Shown in pieces: positions 45,881 to 56,784 of a stretch of 64,000 nt of DNA (its first letter is position 1; the number at the start of each line of letters is the position of its first letter). Under the pieces are notes generated by a model. It was given only the letters and a program-made list of their open reading frames with translations, made no database searches and was not told the DNA's origin. The translations under genes and the position numbers were made by a program. This stretch comes from Mercenaria mercenaria (Eukaryota; Mollusca; Bivalvia; Venerida; Veneridae), in the NCBI RefSeq assembly GCF_021730395.1, contig NC_069361.1, positions 72,239,001 through 72,303,000 of the forward strand, given 5' to 3'.

Positions 45881-46450
45881 TCAGTCACACTACACCGTAT
45901 AGCGCTAACGGACGCCAAACGAATAGAAAAATTGCGACAGAAAGTTATCCGGTGACGAAATGCATCCCCCGCTGCTGCTCGGTGCTCTCGCGATCGATGT
46001 ATGGGGCGCATAAAACGTACAACGACCGCAAGATTAACGCATATATATATATATAGGACGAACAACGTTCAATTAACGGATATCATCGTACTAGTAACGG
46101 GCTTGTACCGCGTAAAACGTAAGCGCAACGCATGAGAAACTGACAAAACGTTCTTGTCAGTTATCGTCCGTTAAACATACGTTACATCTGTTGCATGTCC
46201 GGCAGTAGTCCGGCCGTGAATCAGGACCACCGGACAAGAACGGATGTGAACCGGACAAGTACAGAATAGGGAACGCACGAGTAACGAACAGAACGGATAT
46301 CAGCGCATTGCTACAGTACATCTAACGGACAAATTTGTCCGTTGGTGTACGTTCTAAATTTTGAACATGCTCAAAACCTTCCACAGGATGGAACGAACAT
46401 CGCCAGACAAGGAGCGCATATCTATCATAACGTACTCATAACGTACTTTT
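45880..46450. other. CpG-rich patch with recurring AACGGA/CCGGAC words
   Basis: CpG is far denser than in the flanks, and the words AACGGA, CCGGACAAG and AACGTAC recur. A short (AT)n run at 46030-46053 interrupts it. No open frame or known element end is seen. It could be an undermethylated regulatory patch or an unrecognised repeat. Confidence 0.55.
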
Positions 46451-47556
46451 TTTCATAATGGTGTATTTTCTTGTTACTTATTTATAGAAAAGAATTGAAT
46501 AATTATATAAATGGTAAATTAACGCTATAATTATATCGTGCCGCTGGTATCTTTTGCACTAATCCCCGTCAGTTGCACGACTGTGTTAATTTATCCTTGA
46601 AATTTCATAAACTTTCCTCATGCTCCTGAATGCACCATTTTTTCACGATGTCCTCGGCTGCCATGAACTACGATAAATATGACACTAAACAAATACAACA
46701 TGTGTAACTTTAAGTGATGCGAAACGATATGGTTTAAAGGCACACTGTTACTACTTTTGAAACAGAACATATTAAATCACAGTCGAAACAAATCAACAAC
46801 AACAAATACCTTGACACAGTTTCGAAACTATAAATATATTTAAACGCATTTTTGTTCTGCGACTTCATGAAATCATTATTATTTCAATTTATTTGGTGAA
46901 GTCAGCTATTTTCCTTTTGGTAAAAAATGTATTATATATGAGACATATTCACATCAATATGAAACTTGTTTGTATTCAAACTTGTTCAAACAAGCATCTA
47001 GTTTGCATATTAAAGCAGTGATTATGGTCTTGTTGTTTAGACAAACAACTTACTTCCTCTGCCGCAACAGGGATTCATAAAATTTAATACTTATAATCAC
47101 AATTGTCCATTAAAACACCAGGAGACCATGTTTCAGCCTCTTTATTTGTCTCAACAATTGCAATTGTATGCAAAATTGACGGCCGATATGACAGTTAAAG
47201 TATGTAAATAAATTAGATAAAGTTTTCGGGAGTCATTTTCGTCTCAAGATGAACATAAACATTATTAAAACAGTGTCATCAAATAATAATTGGTGATAGG
47301 AACATACGTTTTGCTGCGATCCTTAAAATACACATATGTTTTGTTTTGGCAGTGCTTGTTAATTCTTGTGACAAGGTTTTTTTTCTTCAAATCGCTCCTC
47401 GCCCGCTCCAAAAATAGGTGAAATCTGAAAACAAATATTTTTTACTTATATTTCGCTCGCTCCTATTTGTTTTGGGAAAAATCCGATGACCAAGAAATCA
47501 ATTTGGTGTGGCCTAAATGTAAATATGTACATGTTTCATCTACTACTTGTGTCATG
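46450..47556. other. 3' flank of GMC copy 2
   Basis: AT-rich. A minus-strand AATAAA lies at 47141-47146, about 410 bases after the stop codon, a spacing similar to that at the other two copies. No other feature is supported. Confidence 0.5.
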
Positions 47557-49344
47557 TTAATGTCTTTCTTTCTTAAGCATATCCGCAAATTTTTCTGCGA
47601 CTGCCATAACTGGGGCGTTCGTGTTTGCTGACGTCACAGATGGCAATACAGAGGCATCACAGACGCGGAGATTCTTGATTCCTTGCACTCTGAGATCTAA
47701 ATCTACAACTGCAGTTGGATCACCTTTCATGCCCATTTTACACGTGCTTGTTGAGTGATAGAAATTATGTGCAATGTGACGTATCATGCATCTCCAGAAA
47801 TCATCAGATCTAAACTGATGATGAGAACAAAAAGACGCTTCATTGATGCTTATATCAGCGCCAATGCTTTTCATTGCTTCTGTAGAAACTAGTTCCTCAA
47901 ACATTCGGATACCAGCTAACAGGTCATCTTCATCTTGTTTATTTGTCAGATGGTTTGTATCTAATATCGGGCTATCAAAAGGATCTGTGCTCCGTAAGCG
48001 TACGGTCCCTGTGCCCCTTGGATGCAATAAAGAAATCATTGCAACAAATCCAGGTGTGTTTATGTAAGGATAAATAAGTTCTTTTGTAACTGATTCATTG
48101 TAATTAAACATACTACTATCATCAAAAGTAGTAGGTACTAAAATCATCATAACATCTGGTCTCTCTTTTCCCATTTTTGACTTGTCTATGTGAAGAAACG
48201 CTACAGAGTCAGCTAAGGAAGATAAAGGTCCAGTCCCAAACATTGTGTACTCAACCAGAGACCATAGTCCCTGTGCTTTTTCTTTGTCGAGATGGACTGA
48301 TTGGTTAATCTTAGTAGAAATGGCAATATTAATTTGGTCATCAAATTTTTCTCCAACAGGTAAGTCTTGTACCAAAGGTAAATCTAAATCTTGAATGTGA
48401 CTTTTAGGTCCTATGCCTGATAACATTAATAACTGCGGTGAATTGAATGCACCAGCTGATAGTATAACGTCCCTTTTTGCCTTTACAAATTGTTTTCTTC
48501 CCTGCTTGATGAAGTATACACCTGTCGCGACCTTTTCTTTTATCTGTATTTTTGTAACAAAACTGTTGACAGAAATGTGAAGATTTTGTCTTTTACCTGG
48601 TTTACCAAGGTACTCAAGTCCTGTACTACTACGCACTCCATTTCGGACAGTATTTTGTACACGACTAAATCCTGTCTGACTTTTACCATTATAATCTGTC
48701 TCCATGTATCCCATTTCCTTTCCTGCATCTATAAAATATTTAGACAGCGGCGTAGAAAGTGATTCCGACACTGCAATTGGCCCACCTGTGCCATGATAAG
48801 CTGATGTTTTCAAACTGGGGATTTGAATATCCTCGGCCTTCTTGAAATAAGGAAGTAGGTCATTATAGCCCCAACCTTTACATCTATACTTCTTTTCCCA
48901 TTCTTCAAAGTCAAACGGACTGCCTCTCGCGTATACACAAGCATTTATCGAACTTGACCCTCCGAGAACTCTTCCTCTATTCAACAAGGTTGTTTGGTCT
49001 TTCAGTCCAAGAAACATTCCATTTTCTGTTTCGCTTTGATAGTGCCATGCTAAATTTGAACGTAAAAATTGAAAAGTTAACACTGGTATATGAATATTCT
49101 GGTCATAATCAAAGTGTTCACCAGCTTCTAGAAGGAGAACACTATAGTTTGCGTCCTCCGATAATCTTGACGCGAGAACGGAACCAGCAGATCCTCCACC
49201 GATAATGACGTAATCGTATTCGTCACTAATTTTATCCGATACAATAGATTCGCCGACACTTGGTTTGTTCTTATATCTGAAAAATACCGCATATCCTACA
49301 GCGAAAACAACTACAATAAGGGCAGTCAGCCTTGTTAACTCCAT
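47557..49344 (-). CDS. GMC oxidoreductase, membrane-anchored (copy 2, intact)
   Basis: A 595-residue single-exon reading, normal length for the glucose-methanol-choline family, whose members oxidise alcohols or sugars with FAD. Residues about 6-22 (LTALIVVVFAVGYAVFF) form a single hydrophobic segment, so the enzyme is probably anchored to a membrane. The FAD-binding loop GGGSAG is at 49-54, with the acidic end of the fold at LLLEAG 70-75. Signature 1 is NRGRVLGGSSSINAC (122-136), and signature 2 is in SAGAFNSPQLLMLSGIGP (296-313). The active-site His is in YHSTSTCKMG (H530), and the paired Asn is in NTNAP (574-578). The start ATG aligns with the starts of the other two copies. The substrate cannot be told; choline or glucose dehydrogenase names from databases would be transfers only. 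Lack of introns suggests an origin through an RNA intermediate or ancestral intron loss, then tandem duplication. Confidence 0.95.
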   Translation of the reverse strand: MELTRLTALIVVVFAVGYAVFFRYKNKPSVGESIVSDKISDEYDYVIIGGGSAGSVLASRLSEDANYSVLLLEAGEHFDYDQNIHIPVLTFQFLRSNLAWHYQSETENGMFLGLKDQTTLLNRGRVLGGSSSINACVYARGSPFDFEEWEKKYRCKGWGYNDLLPYFKKAEDIQIPSLKTSAYHGTGGPIAVSESLSTPLSKYFIDAGKEMGYMETDYNGKSQTGFSRVQNTVRNGVRSSTGLEYLGKPGKRQNLHISVNSFVTKIQIKEKVATGVYFIKQGRKQFVKAKRDVILSAGAFNSPQLLMLSGIGPKSHIQDLDLPLVQDLPVGEKFDDQINIAISTKINQSVHLDKEKAQGLWSLVEYTMFGTGPLSSLADSVAFLHIDKSKMGKERPDVMMILVPTTFDDSSMFNYNESVTKELIYPYINTPGFVAMISLLHPRGTGTVRLRSTDPFDSPILDTNHLTNKQDEDDLLAGIRMFEELVSTEAMKSIGADISINEASFCSHHQFRSDDFWRCMIRHIAHNFYHSTSTCKMGMKGDPTAVVDLDLRVQGIKNLRVCDASVLPSVTSANTNAPVMAVAEKFADMLKKERH

Positions 49345-49630
49345 TTTCTGTTATATAAATGTAAAACATGGATATGAATATTAACTTAAACCAAATCCGA
49401 AACGAAGCACTATAAGTCGATCTTTTAACAGCTATTAAACTATCTCTAGAGCTCAAATTGAATGTACTTCTGTTTAATGTTTTGTATAATTTATCACCCG
49501 TAACGTAACGTATGAAAGAAAAAACTATATTGTTATAGCATTTGTAAAATGTTCTCCTATTGATGTTAACTAGTGCGGAACGCATGATTAAGTTAGTACA
49601 TGTCGTTAGTATATAGTGTATATCAAATGC
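49345..49630. other. Immediate upstream region of GMC copy 2
   Basis: Matches 58852-59110, the SINE-separated upstream of copy 3: AACTTAAACCAAA-type sequence, GTCGATCTTTTAACA, TATTGTTATAGC and ATTGATGTTAACTAGTGCGG. No unambiguous TATA element is seen. Conservation suggests the promoter is inside this stretch. Confidence 0.6.
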
Positions 49631-52450
49631 TTTAGTACGTACTGATATGTACATTTTATCTTTATTCTTTTTTCCGTAGTTTATACTATAACCGAATTTA
49701 CTTTAGATATTTATGACTAACATTCTTTTGACAACTGGACAATTTATCTTAACGAATATTAGTCTTCGTGATTGGTCATATGTGCTTTAATTGATCTCAT
49801 TTCGAGTTACACTGTTTATACACTTTTATTCCCAGAGAAATGAAAGTCTGACGAAGCACAATTGAAGCTGAAATATTTTTATAGATTTTATAGTTCGGTA
49901 TCAAAGATCTTCACACTAGTTAAGTTGATATTTATAAGTAATTTATCTTATTTTACTTTTTGACTAATACTACCACAGAGTATTGGAAAAAGACCCTATT
50001 GAGCGCTGTGGAATGAAACGCGAGTCCATTGTTTTATACAAGTGAACTGTCCAATGAAATGTTCTCTGTATGTGTTTCGGCAATCTTTGCAGCTGTCGAA
50101 AGAAACGTGCGACCTTTGTGTTTTGCACCTGCAGCTGTCGAAAAAAGTGTGTCCTTCGGTTTATACAACTACTAGCAGCTGTTGAAAAAGCGTGTCCTCT
50201 CGTTTCTGCAACTTCACCTACAGCTGTTAATACGAAACGTGTCCTCTCGTTTGTGCAATTTCACCTGCAGCTGTCGAAAATAGCGAATCCTCTGGTTTAT
50301 GCAACTGCAGATGTCGAAAGGAACATGCGTTCTCTGGTTGGTGCAATTTCACCTGCAGCTGTCGAAAAAAAGCGTTATACTCTGGTTTGTACAACTACAG
50401 CTGTCGAAAGGAACATGCGTTCTCTGGTTTGTGCAGCTGCAGATGTCGAAAGAAACGTGCGTTCTCTGGTTTGTGCAGCTGCACATGCAGCTGTCGGAAG
50501 GAATATGCGTCCGCTGGTTGGTACAGTAGCACCAGCTGCTGTCGAAAGAAACGTGCGTTCTCTGGTTTGTGCAGCTGCACATGCAGCTGTCGGAAGGAAT
50601 ATGCGTCCTCTGGTTGGTACAGTAGCACCTGCAGCTGTCGAAAGGAACATGCGTTCTCTGGTTTGTGCAGCTGCACATGCAGCTGTCGGAAGGAATATGC
50701 GTCCTCTGGTTGGTACAGTGGCATCTGCAGCTGTCGAAAGAAACGTGCGTCCTCTGGTTGGTGCAGCTGCAGCTGTCGAAAGGAACATGCATCCTCTGGT
50801 TTGTGCAGCTGCAGCTGTCGAAAGAAACGTGCGTTCTCTGGTTTGTGCAGCTGCAGCTTTCGAAAGAAACATGCATTTTCTGGTTGGTACAGTAGCACCT
50901 GTAGCTGTCGAAAGAAACGTGCGTCCTCTTGTTGTTGCAGCTGCAGCTGTTGAAAGGAACATGCATTTTCTGGTTGGTACAGTAGCACCTGCAGCTGTCG
51001 AAAGGAACATGCATTTTCTGGTTGATACAGTAGCACCTGCAGCTGTCGAAAGAAACGTGCGTCCTCTGGCTGGAGCAGCTGCAGCTGTCGAAAAGAACAT
51101 GCGTTCTCTGGTTTTTGCAGCTGCAGCTGTCGAAAGGAACATGCGACGTCTGTTTGGTGCAGCTGCAGCTGTCGAAAGAAACGTGCGTCCTCTGGTTGAT
51201 ACAGCTGCAGCTTTCGAGCTGTCGAAAGGAACATGCGTTCTCTGGTTTGGCAGCTGCAGATGTCAAAAGGAATATGCGTCCTTTGGTTGGTGCAGCTGCA
51301 GCTGCCGAAAGAAACGTGTGTCCTCTGGTTGGTGCAGCTGCAGCTGTCGTAAGGAACATGCCTTTTCTTGTTGGTGCAGCTGCAGCTGTCGAAGGGAACA
51401 TGCGTCCTCTGGTTAGTGCAGCTGCATGTGTCGAAAGAAACTTGCGTCTGGTTGGTACAGTAGCAACTGTCGAAAGGAACATGCATTTTCTGATTGGTAC
51501 AGTAGCACCTGCAGCTGTCGAAAGGAACATGCATTTTCTGGTTGGTACAGTAGCACCTACAGCTGTCAAAGAAGCGTGCGTCCACTGGTTTGTACAGCTG
51601 CACCTTCAGCTGACAAAAGAAGGAAGCGTGCATGCTCGGATTATTGCATCTGCACCTGCAGCTTTCGGAAAACACGTGCGTAACTGAAGCTTTCAAAAGG
51701 GACACGGGTCGTTAGTATTTGCTGCGACAGCTGTAGCAAAATACGTGCGTCATCTTATTGGTATAGCTGCCATTGCAGCTGTCGAAAGCAATGTGCCCCG
51801 TGTGCTGCTTTGGCAAATTCAGCTTTCAAAAGAAACGTGCTCTGTTTATGCTCCTGTGGCTGTCGAAAGAAAAATGCGTCCTTTGGTTTGTGCAGCTGCA
51901 GCTGCCGATAGAAACGTTCGTCCTTCGTTTGTGTTGCTGCAGGAATTGAATGAAACTTGCGTCCTTTGCTTTGTACAGCTGTTTTCAGTAACCTGCGTCC
52001 TTCGGTTTGTGCAGCTTCAGCTACCGATGAAACGTGCGTCCTGTTTTTGAGCAGGTGTATATTTTAAGTGAAACCATTGAAAGTTTGCCTTTTTTTTTTT
52101 GTTTTTTAATCATTAAACAGTATGTAAATTTCAAAAATGACCTCCCATTAATTTTATCTTTATGCAAATTATTGAGTATTGCGTTAGAACATTTATTACA
52201 TGTACGTGTATATTATAGTATTTATAATTATTATTTCCAAATTGAAAGAGAAAGTTACATGTTTATTGATGACATGTTTTCAAAGAATTAGGTATCGCGC
52301 ATTACTTTATTTGCGTCTCGATCATATTCATTCGAAGTTGGCTAACATTTTAGACATACTCTACCATGAAAAGGTTACAACAATAAAAGCAATAACAAAT
52401 CTGAGAAAAATAATTAAGTTCAAAGTACCCATTGAGAAATTTTGAGTTAC
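49630..52450. repeat. Segmental duplication block D2
   Basis: Same order of landmarks as D1 (690-3010) and D3 (59110-60240), here adjoining an intact GMC gene and carrying the longest minisatellite. Confidence 0.85.
50040..52035. repeat. Minisatellite array, about 43 units of 42-51 bp, open in all six frames
   Basis: The main unit types are 45 bases (GCAGCTGTCGAAAGAAACGT, then a CCTCTGGTTGGTGCAGCTGCA-like end) and 48 bases with GGTACAGTAGCACCT at the end. A 96-base two-unit higher-order repeat recurs around 50480-50730. Nearly all units are multiples of three and stop-poor on both strands, so readings of 448 (+, 50070-51416), 406 (-, 50349-51569), 436 (-, 50395-51705) and 255 residues overlap each other. 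The plus reading repeats AAVERNVRPLVGA, and one minus reading repeats CTNQRTHVSFDSCS. There is no promoter, signal peptide or homologue that singles out one frame, so I annotate a repeat. Edge units are more diverged than central ones. Confidence 0.9.
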
Positions 52451-54290
52451 TGAGTCATTCTCTAGATTTTAATTATAAGACTTATCACGAAAAGTCTTTA
52501 AATTTCGAGTAAATGTTACAAAAAGCGATTTCGGATTAAGGAAAACATTTTTTCGTACGACAGACTTTCAGTTTGCTCTTTGAAAAAGTATATATACAAT
52601 CAATGATTTACATCTTATTGTAACAAATATCTGATGAAAAACCCATTACAGTACAGTAATAAATCACTCGGCAGCAACTGTTAGACAAAGTTGTATTATA
52701 GTTTATTGGTCAAGTTTCTTCCACTTCTCCTTTAACTCAACATAATCATTTGAAAAATTTATAGAGCATATCTGCAGTCGTCTCATCTTGATTTACCATA
52801 TACCGTTGGGTAGTAGGGTTGCTTTTGTTCATTTGTTGACTATTCTAACTTTAACTCAGTATTACCTTAATACGAGACACCAGCTAAGGTACTAAATATT
52901 GCAGATATGCAGCACAGCCACTGCCGCCACTCAATCTTATTTTTCAAGGAATAACATCACGAATATTTAGTTATAACCTGTACTAAAAGAAATGCTACAT
53001 ACGAGCTCATTTGCAAGTGTACTTTGTAACGTTTTAGTCTTTAATAGCCAAGATGTATGTTCTTCATTTTGTCACCTTTTGATCATGTACAGCTTTAGGA
53101 AACGAAGCTCTTTTCATTGCTATATTCTAACGACGCTAAGGTAAACTAGTGTTTAATTTGCGGACAAAAGTTTAGATTTTTTGGCAAACTACTCAGCACT
53201 TTATTAAATTTCTCAGTTTTTGTTAACTGGGAATAGAATAGAACGGAACGAAAAAAAGGTGCAGAAAAAAGTGAGTCTATAGTCTATGAAATTGTTTACT
53301 TCATATGCAATACAGATCGACTATAAACTGGTAACTTTAATCTTTGTAACATGAAAATAGATATGCAAAATATCGTTACCGTTTACATATACATATGAGA
53401 AACACTTTTAACAATTATGCTGACACTTCATTTGTTTTGATATCTCTGCCAAATGTTGATATTATAAATGACCGATTTATTTTCATAAATTTACAGTTAC
53501 AGTTACTGTGGGGTAACCCTAAAATCGAAATTCACACAAATGTCCACATGACACATTAAACTCGTAATATTTATGTACTTCAAATTATTTCACACTCATT
53601 TTTCAATTCAATTTACATTTGTATTAATAATGGCACATCCTTCATATAAGTTGTATGACGTCACTAATGACATCACATAAATTTGGTGTAGTGGGGCTCA
53701 AAAGAACATTTAAGTACTAATAAAAATTTTCAACTTTACTCAGCCAAAATAGTAAAATGTATATAATTGTAGGTAAAAATATTATTTCCACCGAGAGATA
53801 AGCATTTGTTCTTTCTTGAATAGATATTGTGTTCCTAAAGTCGAATAAAGCCTCCGTTAGAGAACTTGTGCTTGTTTCTTGATGCAAATCTTATAACCTA
53901 TAAATACGCAATTTGCAAAATAGTTCACCTGTACAAATGAGGGAGTCTTCTAGCTCTTGACATGTGTGAGGTTGGCCACAAAAATGTTTATTCCTGCCGG
54001 TAGCACTACTTTCCACGTAACGACAAGCGCCCAGACTAACTATGTGACTTATTTTTTAAGGTTATCTTATTATAATTTTTACGGCTCAATGAATGTATGT
54101 CTGATTGTTATCATTGTAACGTTTCTTTCAAAAATAAAACAATCATTGAAATGTGGCAATATATAATACATTTGTAAAACAAAAACAAAGTGTACAGTTA
54201 GAAAAGTTGTGAAGAACATCTTCTGCGAAAATTGAATTTTTAATTACATGGATTGAGAGGTTTGTGTTTTATCGATTGAAATTAAACATG
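52450..54290. other. No gene recognised
   Basis: AT-rich; the short readings here lack domains. An oligo run with GGAATAGAATAGAACGGAACG at 53230 is noted without interpretation. Confidence 0.45.
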
Positions 54291-54700
54291 ACTACATGGG
54301 TCTTCTTACGGATCTGTAATTACACTTTTTTGTAATAACTTTTAACAAGACATGAGTTAACAATTTTACTCTTTCTAGAATCTGGGTATCTTAGTATTAT
54401 TTCTTTTTAAGTAAAAAAGTAAGGGTCTAGTAAGAGAAGTCGATAAGTATTTAGTTAACATCGCAGACTAAATAATAATGCATTTTTTGTCATCTACAAA
54501 AATTGTTTTGTAAAATGAAAGAGATGGCACGCAAAACAAATGACCTGAGACTAATGGGAGACGGATCAAGTTATCCTTGTAATACATGGTGATAATAAAC
54601 ATGAGCAATTATCTTTACACTCATCATACTAAAATAAGATTTCTATATATAGTAAATGTTATATGCATAAAGCTAAAAGCCTGAAGATATTCTTGATGCA
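54290..54700. repeat. Diverged direct duplicate of 16970-17410
   Basis: See 16970-17410. Confidence 0.75.
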
Positions 54701-56085
54701 TATGACAGATCTATACAGATTCTGTCAAACAAATTACATGTTTATCATACATAATCATAAATACATACCATCGCTAATCTTATGGGATTTATATTTATTC
54801 TGTATATCAAATGAAGTAGAATAAGATAAATACATATATGTATACGAAGGGTATTATAAATAACATGGAAAGTGCAGTTATAATTTTTTTTGGGGTCCTA
54901 ATGTAGTGAGATTCGAAATTGTGATAGACAAGAACTTTTGAACGTGACTAAAATTTCTTATCTCAGAACTTGAGCATTATTCTTTCCTATCTATGGAAAC
55001 GTCTCTACCATTTAAGCGGTCCAACGTCATTTTGATGCATTCTTATCAAACTAAATTAATCAGTACAGCACGGGTTAAATGCATTTTCAACACCTTCCAA
55101 TAGACAAATAAAAACTGTTCATATGATATCCTGCGGTTTTAATGAAATGATACACTGAACTGTGATGTACCGGTCCGTATCAAGGAACACTTAAATTTTC
55201 AAAACGTCACTGAATGTTATTATACTCTCAACCATGAGCTGTCAGCGATGTATGAAACGTCCCATACCACTGATGAAACATTGTTTTCTTCAGGTCATTT
55301 AGACCTTATGCAGTACTGCATTGTTCTATTGCAATGATTTTAGGCAATTATCAACATATTTTTAATGGTGTCTAATTTATTAATTTGAAGTTATTAACTT
55401 AACTTAGGGGGCCGGTGCCGTTAGAAAATTTTGTCACAAAGAGGGTTCCCGTGCTGGGTGCAGAGAGTCAAGGTGGATCCTGTGAGGCAAACTTGCACCG
55501 ACCAAGAGGGATCCCGTGCATTAACGAAATCGAAAGTAGGGAGAATGACGAAAACAACCACATAAAATGTATTTACAAATAAGATGGGATCGGTGACTTC
55601 ACATCTTAGGTACTGGAAACTTTGGAAGTTTCATAAACATTGCCTGATGTTATCTGAGCTGATACCCTCTGTCTGCACTCCATCTTCGTTTGGCCTTGTG
55701 TCATTTGATAAAACAAATGTAACGACAAAAAGCAAGGGTATATAGCTACGTCTTCCCGTGGTTCATATGTTTTTATGCACAAACCTGTATTCAGGACGAA
55801 AATGTCGATTTTCCGAGCTTCCTAATAAAGCGGCGACGTTGGAGTTCATTGTTTACTAGAGGGTCCTGTGCGCCAACAGAGAGGGACCCGTTTTCTCATT
55901 TACCACAGAAAGGGATCCGATATGCATACACACCGTGAAATAAGTATACGCACTAAGCCTTGTGCCTAAAAACACATTTAAAACCTTCACAAAATTTAAA
56001 TACTTCCAATATATTTTTGGCAATATCTTTATGGGCATAGGTATAAAGCTCTATATTTATCAAATGATTCACATTAAAAAGGAAA
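54700..56085. other. No gene recognised; GC-richer patch with GAGGGATCC-like words
   Basis: At 55405-55520 and 55855-55930 the words GAGGGTTCCCGTGC, AGAGGGATCCCGTGC, GAGGGTCCTGTGC and AGAGGGACCCG recur four times with irregular spacing. They may mark a short diverged repeat. No coding. Confidence 0.4.
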
Positions 56086-56784
56086 TTAAGTTATGCCTTA
56101 AGTTATATCCATGAAGCTGGGTATAACGCTTCACTATTTTTTATAGCCTAAATCTTCAAAGGTTTTTATCTTTTTTTACATCAAGAAAATATAAACATAG
56201 ACATTTTAACGAAATATATCTTTAATTGCTTAATATATAAAACTAAATAGTACATATGGCTTATACCTACATAAAGATATAGCTAGGTCACTAATGAGAA
56301 TAAAATGACCTTACCATTAACAATTGTTCAACAAGGCTTATGCCAGGCCGAAATATTTCCTTATTTGTTACTCTTTTCCCTGCTTTATTGATCACTATCA
56401 CATAATTTTGTCAGACTTTTATCACATTTCAGACCATTTGTATAGTGCTTAAATCATTCAGCATTATACTTAACTTTAAATATTTTACTACATGATGCAT
56501 ACGTATAAATAATGTTAAAATGTGGTAAATTTATACAACTGTCAATCTGATTAGTAATCATAATTGATGAAAGCATTTTGTTTATGTACATTGCCGATCA
56601 AATCAGAATTTTAGACTTTTCCAGAATGCCACCCTAGTAAACGATCTTCAACTGGTTTTTCATAGAAAAAGAAACTAATAAAATATCTAAATATCTAGTT
56701 TAACAATTTTTTTTCACCAGTTTTTATGGAAATTGTTCTTTACATGTATACTTGATCTTGTATGAGTCTTTTTTGCGTGTCATT
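56085..56784. repeat. 3' flank of GMC copy 3, duplicated at 25960-26567
   Basis: See 25960-26567. A minus-strand AATAAA at 56384-56389 lies 396 bases beyond the stop and is conserved at the pseudogene, so it is a candidate polyadenylation signal. The copy here has about 100 extra bases near 56420-56560. Confidence 0.75.

Noticed and set aside
50040-52035. CRISPR-like array
   Set aside because: Units are contiguous and similar throughout with no unique spacers, and the genome is eukaryotic.
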